33,097 bases of DNA from Chloroflexota bacterium (GCA_026707665.1 JAPOWK010000018.1:1-33097); one strand, 5' to 3'; counted from the first letter of the stretch, positions 1 to 9,665 are shown. The notes: generated from the letters alone by a model not told the origin. Numbers and translations: made by a program.

Positions 1-545
1 ACGATGTGCTGCGGGTCAAGCTGGATGAGACGACCGAGCGCTGGGGCATGAAGATCACGACGGTCGAGATCCGCGAGATTGAGCCGCCGCGGGCGATTCA
101 AGAGTCTATGAATCGTCAAATGAGCGCCGAGCGCGAACGCCGCGCTGAGGTGACCTTGGCGGAAGGCGAACGCGAAGCGGCCATCGCGCGCGCCGAGGGC
201 AGCAAGCAATCAGCGATCTTGGAAGCTGAGGGACAGAAGCAGTCGCAAATCTTGAAAGCGGAAGGCGAGCGAGAAGCGCAATTGCTGACGGCGGAAGGTT
301 ACGCGAAGGCGCTGACAGCGATTCATGAACATGCGCGCGATGTCGATGGCAAGACGATGGCGCTGCAGTATATGGAGATGCTGGAAAAGGTCGGCAGCAG
401 CCCATCGACCAAATTCGTGCTGCCGATGGAATTGACAAGCATCGCCCAGAGTTTCGTCAGCACGATGGGCGCGGGCGCCGGCGCGGCGCTGACGAATGGC
501 GCGGACGGCGTCGATTCGCGCGAGGCGGCGAAGGTCGTGGAGTAG
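1..545 (+). CDS. SPFH/band 7 (stomatin-like) membrane protein, 3' part only
   Basis: The 5' end lies outside the window; the reading frame is open from base 3. What remains (about 180 residues) is the end of the SPFH domain, with the typical GMKITTVEIREI strand and the following IEPP turn. It then runs into a long charged, alanine/glutamate-rich helix containing repeated AEGEREA / AEGQKQ units, which is the coiled-coil stalk of stomatin, QmcA and HflK-type proteins. The tail ends in a Gly/Ala-rich stretch. Proteins of this family oligomerise on the inner face of the membrane and organise membrane microdomains or regulate proteases; an NfeD partner often lies next to them, but none is visible here. 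A strong hairpin terminator follows. Family is clear; specific role unknown. Confidence 0.9.
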   Translation, partial: DVLRVKLDETTERWGMKITTVEIREIEPPRAIQESMNRQMSAERERRAEVTLAEGEREAAIARAEGSKQSAILEAEGQKQSQILKAEGEREAQLLTAEGYAKALTAIHEHARDVDGKTMALQYMEMLEKVGSSPSTKFVLPMELTSIAQSFVSTMGAGAGAALTNGADGVDSREAAKVVE

Positions 546-596
546 AATTGCGCTTCAGTTTTTGCGGGTCTTGTCCGCACCTCGCGATTTCTCACG

Positions 597-712
597 CAAC
601 CCCCACCCCAAACCCCTCCCCCAAAATGAGGGAGGGGCTTCTTTATGCGAACATTGAATCGATTAGCTCCCCTTCCCTCCTTGTGGGGGAAGGGGCCGGG
701 GGATGGGGGGTC
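597..712. repeat. Family A palindromic repeat, two copies head to head
   Basis: Two G/C-rich units in opposite orientation, one beginning acccccaccccaaacccctc and the other (reverse strand) reading ccccccatcccccggcccct. Each unit folds on itself (CCCCTCCC/GGGAGGGG and CCCCTTCCC/GGGAAGGGG). The same core recurs near 10890, 14427, 18528, 21476 and 33008. It sits between two convergent genes. Confidence 0.75.
613..644 (+). terminator. Rho-independent terminator of the band 7 gene
   Basis: CCCCTCCC (613-620), a 9-nt loop, GGGAGGGG (630-637), then CTTCTTT. A perfect 8-bp G/C stem followed by a T-rich tract, 68 bases after the stop codon. The hairpin is part of a family A repeat, so the repeat appears to double as the terminator. 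Confidence 0.6.
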
Positions 713-732
713 AAATTGCGAGTTAAGCGACT

Positions 733-746
733 AGTACCGGACAAGC
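733..746 (+). repeat. Solitary copy of the 9692-9948 element's terminal repeat
   Basis: AGTACCGGACAAGC, the same 14 bases that form the right end of the MITE-like element at 9692-9948. No partner in inverted orientation is seen nearby, so this may be a remnant end. Confidence 0.5.
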
Positions 747-773
747 GTTACCACATTTAAGGTGCGTCGACGT

Positions 774-3700
774 CTAATCGAGCGTGATCTCCCAGGCGGA
801 GACGCCGATGACCACACCGCCGTCTTTGACGAAGATGACCGGTTCGAGCGGGGCGTCGGCGGGGGAGAAGTCTATGGGCTCGCCGATGCGCGAATCATTG
901 AAGAAGGCGCTGACGGCGCCGGTAGACGGGTTGCGGTCCAGGCGCAGGCGCGTGATCAGATTGTTGACCGTACGCTGGCTGACGAAGTCGGCTTCGCCGT
1001 TCCTGTATAACGCCAGGCTGATGACGTCTGGGCTGACCTGCTGAATTTGAATGCCGGCCATGCCCGCGCCATCGGCGTTCTGCAGCAGGATGCCGAAATA
1101 AACGTCAGCGGACGCGAGCGCTGGATCGGTACTGTGCAAGGCAAGCTCGGCTTGTACTCGGCTGATGCGGGCGGGCGCGTCATTGCCATAGCGCCCCTCC
1201 AGTAGATCGGCCGGCGGAGCCAGGAAGATCGTGTCGCCTTCGCCGGGTCCGCTTCGCCCCAAGCGCCACGAGCCGCCGGCGCTGCTGAAAACGTCTTCAT
1301 CCCAGAAGGCCGCCGCGTCGCTGGCGTAGAGATCGAGCATGTTCTGCGCGCCCTTCAAGCCCTCGGGCGGCAGAACCGCCGTGGGCACTGGCGTCGGAGC
1401 TTCAGTGCGAGCCAGGGTAGGGATCTCGCTGGGGATCTCGCTTGGCTCGGCCAAGGCAATCGAGGCGGGGGCGGATGTGGCGGCGGCGGCGTTCTCATTG
1501 TCGCCGGCGCTTTCGTCCACCGCTGGCGCGGAATTGACCGCCTGCGCTACGGATTCACTTGCCGCGCCGCTGTCCTCTGGAACGGGCGCCGATTCCGCAG
1601 CTGAGACAGTGGGCGATGAGCCGGGAAGGATGGCGGCCAGGAAGCCTCCGAGGCGGCCGTTGCCAGCCAACGAAAGCAGGCCGCCGATGACGAGGACGAG
1701 GCCGATCAGCAGGGCGACATTAAAAGCCCAGCGATTGACCGCTGCTGGCTGCGCTTCGGTTTCGGGTGCCGGTGACGGCTCGGGCAATTGCGCCTGTTCG
1801 ACGGGCGCCGGCGCCGGGGCGGCCGGCTGGTCTTCCTGCTCGATTTCGGGCTTTTCCGGCGCTTCTTCCGGCAGGGCTTCCACCGCGCGATACCAATGGC
1901 GGAAGAGGGGATAGGCTGGGTTGCGATCGATAAACATCGCCTTGAAGAGTTCGTCCATCGCCTCGAGTTTCTCTTTTCGGCTAAGGTCGCCGGAATAGAT
2001 TGAGACGAAGGCTTCGTAGGTATCACGCCAGCCAAGCATCATCTGCGCGAGTTTATAGCCCAGCAAGTCTTCGGTGACATCGGCTTGCAGATGGATGGCT
2101 TCGCGAATGCTCGGCTGTGGCTCGTCAAGCTGGCGGTCAATTTCACTCAGCAGGTTGCGCCGTTTCACGCTCAGTTCAGCGAGCGCCGCTTGCAGCTCCA
2201 TCATCCAGGCACGGTAGGGCTGCATGTTGATACTGGCGTTGGATTCAGCTTCGGTGATGCTGCGCAGCACTTGTTCGATTTTGTTGCCGGCGGCGCGAAA
2301 TTCGGCATCAGCCCAATCTTGCAGCGCCGATTCCAATGCTTTCAAGCTCTGTATGCCCGGCGTCAACAAGCGCGATTGCGGGTTCTGTTCTAGCTGGCGC
2401 AGGAGCTCGGCGAGGCTGTCCGTGATATGGGGACCGGTGAGTTCGGCGAATATGTTCTGGGCGGCGAGCAAGCTGTCGCGCCGTTCAATGAATTCGTCGA
2501 GCTTGCGCAGGGCGATGTGTCGCTCGGCGAAGTCGGGGAGGGCGCGCAGGCAGGCGGCATGCCAAAAGCGGGCGTCATCGATGGCGCCGTCATGGGCGTC
2601 GAGGACGCCGGAAAAGATGTAATGGGCGAAGAGAATGCGCAGCGCCGCTGTGTTAGCCGTGGCGAAACCCTGCACCAAGCCTTGCGACATCGCTTTGAGG
2701 TAAGTTTCGGTGCTGGGCATCTGAGCCGCGAAGCCGTTAATGACGCGGTTTTCGTGATCGGTGAACAGGTCTTCAACATCGATCAAGGCCTGTTGCGTGC
2801 GGCTTTCGCTTTCGACGCCGTTGCGCTCGACCCAATCGCGCAAGACGCGTGAGACGCGCCAGAGGCGTTCGGCGATGAATTGCTCGCTATCACTGCGGGC
2901 GATTTCCATCGCTTGCTGACCCAGCCGCTGAGCGTCGGCCAGTTGCCCCTGATCAAAGGCGGCCCAGCCGTCAGCCAGCGTTCGACCCAGGTGGCCCGGG
3001 ACCGAGTGGCGCTCGACATAGCTGGCGCTTTCCACCACGCTGGATAGTTGACTGAACCAGCTTGAGAGGGTGGGGCTGATGGTGCTGACGGTCTCGGCGG
3101 CGCGGGTCAAAACGCCAGTCGCTTCGGTTTTGTCGCCGGCGACGATCACTTCGCGATAGCGCTTCCAGGCGACTTGGGCGGTGGAAATGCCGGCGAGCAT
3201 CTCCGTCAACATCTCGTCGAAGAGTTGGCTGGCAAAGGGCTCAAGCTCATCGTGGGTAGCCGTCAGCCACCTTTCGAGATCGGAGCCATCGGCGGCGGGC
3301 ACAAAGGTCTGGCTGTTCTGCAAGATTTCGTAGAGCAGGCTGAGGAAGTCCTCAATCTTATCCCAGGCCGGGTTCGCAGGATCGACGGCGCGGCTGGCGT
3401 CGAGGGCGGAGAGGGCATCGCGCGGGTTGTTAGCGGCCGCTTTGCCGACGACGTGCATATTGTCTGCAAGCGCCATGGCGGCGTTGAGCGCGCGCGTCAA
3501 GGCGTTGAGCGGCAGGCGCCCTTCGGAGAATTCATGTTGCAAGCTGAGCGTCTGCAGGTTGGCGTTGAGGGCGGACAGGCTTTCGACCACTTCGCGGAAG
3601 ACATCCCGCAGCTGCCCGGCGCCGGGCGCTTCTATGCCCCCGGTTTGGTCCAGCGCGCGGTTGATGCCAGCCAGAATGCCCAGCGGCTCGTCTATCGGGA

Positions 3701-5054
3701 TATTTTCCGCCGCCAACTGTTGAATCGCGCTATCGAGCCGGTATAGATTGGGCCGAAGCAGCAGCACATCGGGAAAATGCGACGAGATGCGCTCAGCCAG
3801 GCGCCAGTTCAGGAGTCGGTGGTCTTCGTCCGGCGCGGGACCCGATAGAAGCGTGTTGGCGGCTTTATCCGCTTTGTATTCAAAGAGCAATTTGGCCGCG
3901 TCTGACACGGCGGCGGGCGCGGGGCTGAGTCGGCTGTCGGTCAGCATCAGGCACCAATCGAGCAGGAGGTGCACCAAGCCACCGGTTTTGCTGCCAGCGC
4001 GTCCACGGAGTTCCGCAAGCAGTGCGGCGGCGCTCTCCCAGTTGTGACTCCGCATGTAGATACTGACAGCGTCAAGATCGGCCGCCACTTCGAGATCGCG
4101 CATGCGGTCGATGATTTCCTGATGGGCGTTGCGCGCTGCGGGATAGGCGGGGTTCTGGCGCAGGGCAATTTGCAGATTGGTCTGCAAAGCCTGCAAATCA
4201 TTGCGGCTGAGATCGGGCTTGCGGAGCTTGTCAATGGCGCGGGCGACGATGGAGTTGCGGTCTTGTTCCAGCGGGCTGCGATAACGCAGCAGATCGGCAT
4301 TGAGCTCGCTGAGCGAGGCGTAGCGGTAACGCAGGTTGGGATGTACGGCGCGGGTGACGATCGCTTGCAGGCGCGGATCGATGGACTCGCTGTCTTGATG
4401 GAAGTCGACGCGAAAATCGGCATCGGCATCGCGCGGGACCTCGACGCGATAGCCGCCGGAGAGAATGAAGTAAATCAGCTCGCCCATCTGGTAGATGTCC
4501 GTTTGGCGGCTGATACCCGCCAACGTGGCTTCGTCGCCTTCGAGGAAGACGGCGTTGCCCCAGTCGATCACCTTGAGTTCGTAGCGTTCCCGGTTCCAGA
4601 AGAGGTGCTTGGCGTCGACATCGTTGTAGACAATGTCCAGTTCGTGCGCGGATCGCAGGAGGTCAATCAGGCGCTCGAGGATTTCCAACATTTCGAGCTC
4701 GGGCAGGCGTTGATGTTGCCCGGCGAGGCTGACGACTTCCTCTTCAATGATATGCCCTTCGGCGCGTTCCATGACGATGTATTGCTGGGGGATGCCGCCG
4801 ACGAAGAATTGGCCGCTGCCCAGCAGTTCGGTCAAGACGGGATGCCCGGCGAGCCGCTTGAGCGCTTCGCGTTCGTTGATGATGCTGACTTCTTGGCCCG
4901 CGCGGATGGGCGGCGCGTCGTTGGGGTTGGGGCGCTTGATGACGACGGGGCGGTCATCGGCGGCGGTATCGACTGCGCGCAGGGTCTCGCCCGAGCGGCC
5001 GCGCGGATATATGTAGTCGTAGCGGTAGCGGTTGTCGAACAAGCTGTTCGCCAT
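774..5054 (-). CDS. Membrane-anchored, divergent Ser/Thr kinase-like protein with extracytoplasmic C-terminal domain
   Basis: 1426 residues. Residues about 8-280 have a protein-kinase fold: glycine loop near G19-G22, the ATP lysine in VVIK (K40), a catalytic loop YNDVDAKHLFW (D145) and DWG (D164) in place of DFG. Three positions are unusual: HRD is YND, the Lys two residues after the Asp is Asp147, and the Mg-binding Asn is His150, so catalysis is uncertain. About 800 residues of helical, repeat-like sequence follow. Next come a Pro/Glu/Ala-rich linker, a membrane helix at about 1109-1131, a Ser/Ala/Pro-rich stalk, and a C-terminal domain (about 1235-1426) resembling a laminin-G/concanavalin beta-sandwich. 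The kinase part is predicted to be cytoplasmic and the last domain outside. The start is ATG with GAGG nine bases upstream. Probably a sensor or scaffold; ligand and target unknown. Confidence 0.85.
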   Translation of the reverse strand: MANSLFDNRYRYDYIYPRGRSGETLRAVDTAADDRPVVIKRPNPNDAPPIRAGQEVSIINEREALKRLAGHPVLTELLGSGQFFVGGIPQQYIVMERAEGHIIEEEVVSLAGQHQRLPELEMLEILERLIDLLRSAHELDIVYNDVDAKHLFWNRERYELKVIDWGNAVFLEGDEATLAGISRQTDIYQMGELIYFILSGGYRVEVPRDADADFRVDFHQDSESIDPRLQAIVTRAVHPNLRYRYASLSELNADLLRYRSPLEQDRNSIVARAIDKLRKPDLSRNDLQALQTNLQIALRQNPAYPAARNAHQEIIDRMRDLEVAADLDAVSIYMRSHNWESAAALLAELRGRAGSKTGGLVHLLLDWCLMLTDSRLSPAPAAVSDAAKLLFEYKADKAANTLLSGPAPDEDHRLLNWRLAERISSHFPDVLLLRPNLYRLDSAIQQLAAENIPIDEPLGILAGINRALDQTGGIEAPGAGQLRDVFREVVESLSALNANLQTLSLQHEFSEGRLPLNALTRALNAAMALADNMHVVGKAAANNPRDALSALDASRAVDPANPAWDKIEDFLSLLYEILQNSQTFVPAADGSDLERWLTATHDELEPFASQLFDEMLTEMLAGISTAQVAWKRYREVIVAGDKTEATGVLTRAAETVSTISPTLSSWFSQLSSVVESASYVERHSVPGHLGRTLADGWAAFDQGQLADAQRLGQQAMEIARSDSEQFIAERLWRVSRVLRDWVERNGVESESRTQQALIDVEDLFTDHENRVINGFAAQMPSTETYLKAMSQGLVQGFATANTAALRILFAHYIFSGVLDAHDGAIDDARFWHAACLRALPDFAERHIALRKLDEFIERRDSLLAAQNIFAELTGPHITDSLAELLRQLEQNPQSRLLTPGIQSLKALESALQDWADAEFRAAGNKIEQVLRSITEAESNASINMQPYRAWMMELQAALAELSVKRRNLLSEIDRQLDEPQPSIREAIHLQADVTEDLLGYKLAQMMLGWRDTYEAFVSIYSGDLSRKEKLEAMDELFKAMFIDRNPAYPLFRHWYRAVEALPEEAPEKPEIEQEDQPAAPAPAPVEQAQLPEPSPAPETEAQPAAVNRWAFNVALLIGLVLVIGGLLSLAGNGRLGGFLAAILPGSSPTVSAAESAPVPEDSGAASESVAQAVNSAPAVDESAGDNENAAAATSAPASIALAEPSEIPSEIPTLARTEAPTPVPTAVLPPEGLKGAQNMLDLYASDAAAFWDEDVFSSAGGSWRLGRSGPGEGDTIFLAPPADLLEGRYGNDAPARISRVQAELALHSTDPALASADVYFGILLQNADGAGMAGIQIQQVSPDVISLALYRNGEADFVSQRTVNNLITRLRLDRNPSTGAVSAFFNDSRIGEPIDFSPADAPLEPVIFVKDGGVVIGVSAWEITLD

Positions 5055-5282
5055 GGTCGTTTCCCTCAGGGGTTGTTGCTTAGGTTCCGCCAGCTTCGTA
5101 GCAATGAGTCCCCTCCCGTAAGTCTCAACATGTTCGACTCCGTTCTAGTTCGATGCCTATCGCTGCTCAGGTGGTGATGCGCGCTCGCCAAGGAGGCACA
5201 TGAGAAACCGCCCGTTCAGCGAGGTCCGAGCAGGATCCGATTCACAACTACTTACAATTTTAGACCGGATCGACGGCGGCGC

Positions 5283-5333
5283 AAGGGATATATCGCAGAA
5301 TTCTTGGGATATAGGCGCGGTGACTTGGGATAT
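5283..5333 (-). promoter_or_regulatory. Cluster of three ATATCCCAAG-type motifs
   Basis: On the minus strand ATATCCCAAG occurs at 5303-5312 and 5324-5333, with a one-mismatch copy ATATCCCTT at 5283-5291. The same ten bases recur upstream of dnaA (19483-19718). The cluster lies in the 526-bp divergent spacer between the kinase-like gene and the YfhO-flippase gene, so it may be an operator or protein-binding array. Apart from this cluster and the repeat at 5428-5520, nothing else recognisable was seen in 5055-5580. Confidence 0.45.
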
Positions 5334-5427
5334 CTTGGTGGCTGCCGTTTGACTAGGCAAAATTTCGTCGTCTGTGTATAAAGGAAGCAGCTTCTGGCAG
5401 CAGAACGAAATTAGCCATGCGATTGGC

Positions 5428-5520
5428 GATTGGAAATCTATAGCAAGCGTGGGCGAGCCACCGGGCCGCGTAGGTCGCGTAGACACTGACCGCCGACACA
5501 GACCGCCGCTCGCCCGTACA
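5428..5520 (+). repeat. Family C hairpin repeat interrupted by a 44-nt insert
   Basis: The outer arms GGGCGAGC (5451-5458) and GCTCGCCC (5508-5515) match the compact hairpin at 28344-28364, and the preceding TTGGAAATCTATAGC is identical in both places. Here the loop is enlarged by about 44 bases carrying the element TAGGTCGCGTAGACACTGAC (from 5471), which also occurs at 14580 and, inverted, at 18552-18579. Confidence 0.7.
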
Positions 5521-5580
5521 ACCGTATATTGGAATCACCGAGACATGACAGCGTTCCCAAGCGAGAGCTGGTGAAAATCG

Positions 5581-8500
5581 ATGCTGATGCCCTTGCGCCG
5601 GGTCGTGCCTGACCTCGCCCTGATACTGATGCTGCTGATAGCGCCGCTGGTGATGTTCCATCAGCAGACTCTTGGCGGTCGCACGCTGTTGCCCAGCGAA
5701 AATCTGTATCAGCATTTGCCCTACTCGGCATACCGCGATGTGGTTCGGGCGCCGGCGATTCCGCACAATCACCTGCTTTCGGACATGGTCTTGCAGAACT
5801 TGTCCTGGAAGAGTTTCATTCGGGCGCAGATCGCGGGTGGCGAAATCCCGCTGTGGAATCCGCACCAATTCGCCGGCATTCCCTTTTTCGCCGCCGGGCA
5901 GCACTCGGCGCTCTATCCCTTGAGCGTCATCTATTACGTCCTGCCCTTGAGCGCGGCTTATGGTTGGTTCATCCTGCTCAACCTGTGGCTGGCGGGCTGC
6001 TTCATGGCGGGATTCCTGCGCGCCTTGGGCGTCAACCGGCGGGGCGCCGGGCTGGCGGGAATCGTGTATCAGCTGTCCGGCTTCATGATCGCCAGCGCGG
6101 TTTTCCCGATGATCGTCGCGGCGGCGGTCTGGCTTCCGCTCATTTTATGGATGATCGAGAATATCCTGCGCGGGCGCAGCTTGTGGATCTTCCAGGGCAC
6201 GGCGCTGCTTTGGGTCGTGATTGGCGCGCTGGCGCTCGGCTGCAACATTCTGGCCGGGCATATTGAGTTGACGATCTACACGCTGTTGATCGCGGCGTAC
6301 TACGCGGCCTTTCGTCTGGCATGGGAATCGGCGCGGCGCTGGCGCGAGACGGGGAGGCCGCCATTCCGCTGGGCGCTGACGACGATGGCGTGGCTGATCG
6401 CGCTGGTCGCGCTTGGCATCGGCTTGGCGGCGCTGCAGTTGATTCCGCTTTACGAATTTGTGGGGAGCAACTGGCGGGCGGAACGCGCGAGCCTGGAGAC
6501 GGTGCTGGGTTATGCGCATCCGATTCGCGACCTTTTGCAATTTCTGCTGCCGAACTTTTATGGCAGCCCAGCCCATCACAGCTATGTGGACGCCTTCAGT
6601 GGCGAGCTGATTAGCGATTTACGCGACGCGGCCGGAATCCCGCGAGCTTACATTTACTGGGGCGTCAAGAATTATGTGGAAGGCGCGCTTTATGTGGGCG
6701 TCTTGCCGCTGCTGCTGGCGCTCTATGGCTTGGTCAAGGGCTGGCGGCGGGAGTGGGCGCCTTATCTCATTCTGTTCGCCATCCTGGCATTGGCGGCGCT
6801 GTCATTCATGTTTGGAACGGCGGCTTATGCGCTGGTCTTTCAGCTGCCGGGGATGAATCAGCTGAATTCACCTTTTCGCTGGGTCTTCGCATTGACACTG
6901 GCGATTGCGGCGCTGGCGGGCATGGGCTTGCATATCTTATGCGATGGTCGCGGGCGAACGCAGTGGCCTGCGGCGCTCCTGGGGCTGCTCAGCCTGGCGG
7001 GCGGTCTCGCCCTGTGCATTGGACTGGCGGCGATCGGGGCTGATTTCGCTCGATTCGAGCCCATGCTGAACCGGCTCGTCGCCGAGCTGGCCGGGGCGGA
7101 AGAGGCATTCGCTGACGGGCGGATGTTCTTCAGTTATGAACTGCCGCAGCTGCTGACGCTAGGAGCGCTGCTATTGGTTAGCGGCGTCTTGTTTCTTTGG
7201 GCGGCGCGGCGGCGATCGTGGCCTTGGGGGGCGCTGGCGCTGGCGGTGACGGCGGCCGATCTGCTGATCGCCTCCTATGGATTCAATCCGGCGAGCGATC
7301 CGCTGTTGTTGGAATTTAAGCCGCCCGCGGTGGAATTCCTCCAGGGACAGGCCGGGCGCTTTCGGGTGACGAGCCTGGAGCGGCCGGGCGACCCGCGGAT
7401 TCTGCATCCGAACGCGGGCATGCGCTATGGGTTAGATGATATCCGCGGCTACGACAGCATCATACCACAGGGCTATGTGGCGACGATGCGGGCGCTGCAG
7501 CCGCAGCATCTGTTGGATCACAATCAGATTGCGCCGCTCTACACCGATGAAGGCCGAAGCCCGGCTGGCTATCAGCGGGTATTGCAATCCGACATGTTGA
7601 GCTTGCTGAATGTTCGCTATGTGCTGACGGCGCCCGATTTTGAGATGTATTTGCCGGGCTGGGAGGATGTCTATCGACAGGAAGTGGCGATTTGGGAGAA
7701 TCAGTCTGTCATGCCGCGCGCCTTCGTCGTAGACAAAGCCGATTGGGACGCGCGCTGGCTGGCGGAAGAAGGGGGCGGCTTCCGCTTTGCCGAGCTCGAC
7801 ATCTTTGGCGGCTTGCGTATTCCGCGTTATGAAGAGGCGGCGATCAGCGGAGACAGCGGGCGGGAAAAGTTCATCGATGTCAGCGTCGGGAGCGATAGTT
7901 GGCTGGTCATCAGCGAGAGTTATATGCCCGGCTGGCGCGCCTTCGCCCGTCCCTTCGGCAGCGGCGAAGAGGCCGAATTTGGCCTGGGTGTAAGGCTGGT
8001 GCTGGCGAACTTGCAGGGCATTGAATTGCCGGCGGGCGACTGGACGGTGCGTATGGTTTTTAGCCCGGCGAGCATGCAGTTGGGTATGTTCAGCTCGTCG
8101 ATCAGCGTCGCGGTCATCGTATTCCTGTTGGGCGCCTGGTTATGGCGGGCGACTGTGGGCTTGAACACCGAGGCTTCTTCCGGGCTGGCCAAGGTGGCGC
8201 GCAACAGCGCCGCGCCGATCATCCTCAACTTGTTCAACCGCGGCATTGATTTCGCCTTTGCGATCGTGATGTATCGACTGCTGCTGCCCGCCGATGTGGG
8301 CATTTACAATTTCGCCATCGTGCTCTTCGTCGCCTTCGACATTTTCACGAATTTCGGCCTGGACCTGTTTCTCATCCGTGAGGCGTCGCAGAAGCGCGCC
8401 CGCGCCGGCTATTACCTCTACAACACTTCGTTCTTTCGCCTTGCGCTGAGCCTGGCTGGCGTCCCATTGTTGGCGGGCGTCATGCTGCTTTGGCAGAGCT

Positions 8501-9660
8501 CGGCGGCGGAGGCAATCAGCAGCGAGGGGCTGGTCGCCATCGGCTTGCTCTATATCGGATTGTTCCCGGCGAGCTTGTCGAAGGGCATGACCTCGCTGTT
8601 CTACGCCAACGAACAGGCCGAGCGCCCGGCGGCGATCGCGACCATTACCACGATGAACAAAGCCGTCTTCGGTGTGATTGCCTTGCTTCTGGGTTACGGC
8701 ATCGTCGGTTTGGCGGCGATCAGCATTTTCAACAATGTGTTGACGCTGCTGGTGCTGCTCTGGGCGGGGCGAAAGTTCATCGGTCGCATCGGCGGGCGGC
8801 TCCCGGACCGGCGGCTCATCGGCGCGATGGTCCGCGAAAGCCTGCCGCTAATGCTCAATCATTTTTTGGCGACTGTGTTTTTTCAGGTCGATATCTTGAT
8901 TTTGCAGGCGCTGAAGGGGGCGGAGACGGTGGCGCAATACAGCACCGGATACAAATGGCTGCTGGCGATCAACATCGTGCCCTCGTTTTTCACGCAAGCG
9001 CTCTTCCCGGTGATGTCACGGCAAGCGCAGGATGATCGCGCGGCGCTGAGCCGCACGTATCGATTCGGCATCAAGTTGCTCTTCGCGGCGACGCTGCCGC
9101 TGGCAGTCGCCTTCACTGTGCTGGCCGAGCCGCTGACGCTGATTTTGGGCGGGGCGCGCTATATCCCGGATGGCGCCATCGCCCTGCGGCTGATGATCTG
9201 GAGCATTCCGATCGGCTGGATGAACAGCTTGACGCAATACGCGCTGGTCAGCCTGGGCCAGCAGCGGCTGGTCACGAGAGCCTTCGCGGCCGCGGTGGTA
9301 TTCAATATCGCAGCCAACTTCATCTTCATTCCCGCGTATGGCTTTCGGGCGGCGGCGTTGGCGACCATCGCCTCGGAGTTGGTTCTGTTTGTGCCCTTCA
9401 TCGTATTGGCGCGCGGCAAGCTGGACGATGTGCGCGTTTTGGGCTTGCTTTGGCGGCCGCTGGTGGCGCTGGCGGCGATGCTGTTGGTCTTGTTGGCGCT
9501 GGGCGGCTCGTTGCTGGCGCTGATCGTCGGCGGGGCGGCTTATATGGCGATGCTGCTACTGCTGCGCCCGCTGGATGCGGCCGAGGGCGGGGCGCTGCTG
9601 CGGCTGCTGCCGGCGGGGACTCGGGGGACGTGGATTGTGCGGTGGGTTGCGGGTGGGTAA
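5581..9660 (+). CDS. YfhO-like membrane protein fused to Wzx/MOP-type polysaccharide flippase
   Basis: 1359 residues with two recognisable halves. Residues 1 to about 858 match the YfhO family: a first membrane helix, a long extracytoplasmic loop with WNPHQFAG, about a dozen membrane helices, then a large exposed domain with LNVRYVL (about 675) and SYMPGWRAF (about 779), closed by one more helix. YfhO proteins are GT-C-like and implicated in sugar transfer to teichoic acids or other surface polymers. From about 865 (AKVARNSAAPIILNLFNRG) to the end the sequence is a 12-14-helix oligosaccharide flippase of the MOP superfamily, which moves undecaprenyl-linked sugars across the membrane. The junction has no stop or frameshift and codon use is continuous. 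The start is ATG at 5581; an upstream in-frame ATG is cut off by a stop. Family assignment of each half is good; the combined role is inferred. Confidence 0.85.
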   Translation: MLMPLRRVVPDLALILMLLIAPLVMFHQQTLGGRTLLPSENLYQHLPYSAYRDVVRAPAIPHNHLLSDMVLQNLSWKSFIRAQIAGGEIPLWNPHQFAGIPFFAAGQHSALYPLSVIYYVLPLSAAYGWFILLNLWLAGCFMAGFLRALGVNRRGAGLAGIVYQLSGFMIASAVFPMIVAAAVWLPLILWMIENILRGRSLWIFQGTALLWVVIGALALGCNILAGHIELTIYTLLIAAYYAAFRLAWESARRWRETGRPPFRWALTTMAWLIALVALGIGLAALQLIPLYEFVGSNWRAERASLETVLGYAHPIRDLLQFLLPNFYGSPAHHSYVDAFSGELISDLRDAAGIPRAYIYWGVKNYVEGALYVGVLPLLLALYGLVKGWRREWAPYLILFAILALAALSFMFGTAAYALVFQLPGMNQLNSPFRWVFALTLAIAALAGMGLHILCDGRGRTQWPAALLGLLSLAGGLALCIGLAAIGADFARFEPMLNRLVAELAGAEEAFADGRMFFSYELPQLLTLGALLLVSGVLFLWAARRRSWPWGALALAVTAADLLIASYGFNPASDPLLLEFKPPAVEFLQGQAGRFRVTSLERPGDPRILHPNAGMRYGLDDIRGYDSIIPQGYVATMRALQPQHLLDHNQIAPLYTDEGRSPAGYQRVLQSDMLSLLNVRYVLTAPDFEMYLPGWEDVYRQEVAIWENQSVMPRAFVVDKADWDARWLAEEGGGFRFAELDIFGGLRIPRYEEAAISGDSGREKFIDVSVGSDSWLVISESYMPGWRAFARPFGSGEEAEFGLGVRLVLANLQGIELPAGDWTVRMVFSPASMQLGMFSSSISVAVIVFLLGAWLWRATVGLNTEASSGLAKVARNSAAPIILNLFNRGIDFAFAIVMYRLLLPADVGIYNFAIVLFVAFDIFTNFGLDLFLIREASQKRARAGYYLYNTSFFRLALSLAGVPLLAGVMLLWQSSAAEAISSEGLVAIGLLYIGLFPASLSKGMTSLFYANEQAERPAAIATITTMNKAVFGVIALLLGYGIVGLAAISIFNNVLTLLVLLWAGRKFIGRIGGRLPDRRLIGAMVRESLPLMLNHFLATVFFQVDILILQALKGAETVAQYSTGYKWLLAINIVPSFFTQALFPVMSRQAQDDRAALSRTYRFGIKLLFAATLPLAVAFTVLAEPLTLILGGARYIPDGAIALRLMIWSIPIGWMNSLTQYALVSLGQQRLVTRAFAAAVVFNIAANFIFIPAYGFRAAALATIASELVLFVPFIVLARGKLDDVRVLGLLWRPLVALAAMLLVLLALGGSLLALIVGGAAYMAMLLLLRPLDAAEGGALLRLLPAGTRGTWIVRWVAGG

Positions 9661-9665
9661 AGGAT

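Noticed and set aside
548..760. 70-codon plus-strand frame after the band 7 gene
   Set aside because: It is the translation of the family A inverted repeat (Pro-rich, TPTPNPSPK), and the same repeat reads in other frames elsewhere.
3357..3367. TTATCCCAG, one base from the dnaA-region motif
   Set aside because: It is a single copy within the kinase-like coding sequence and is not part of a cluster.
3969..5177. 402-codon plus-strand frame opposite the kinase domain
   Set aside because: It is antisense to the kinase-like gene, shows no motif, and lacks a promoter or ribosome-binding site.
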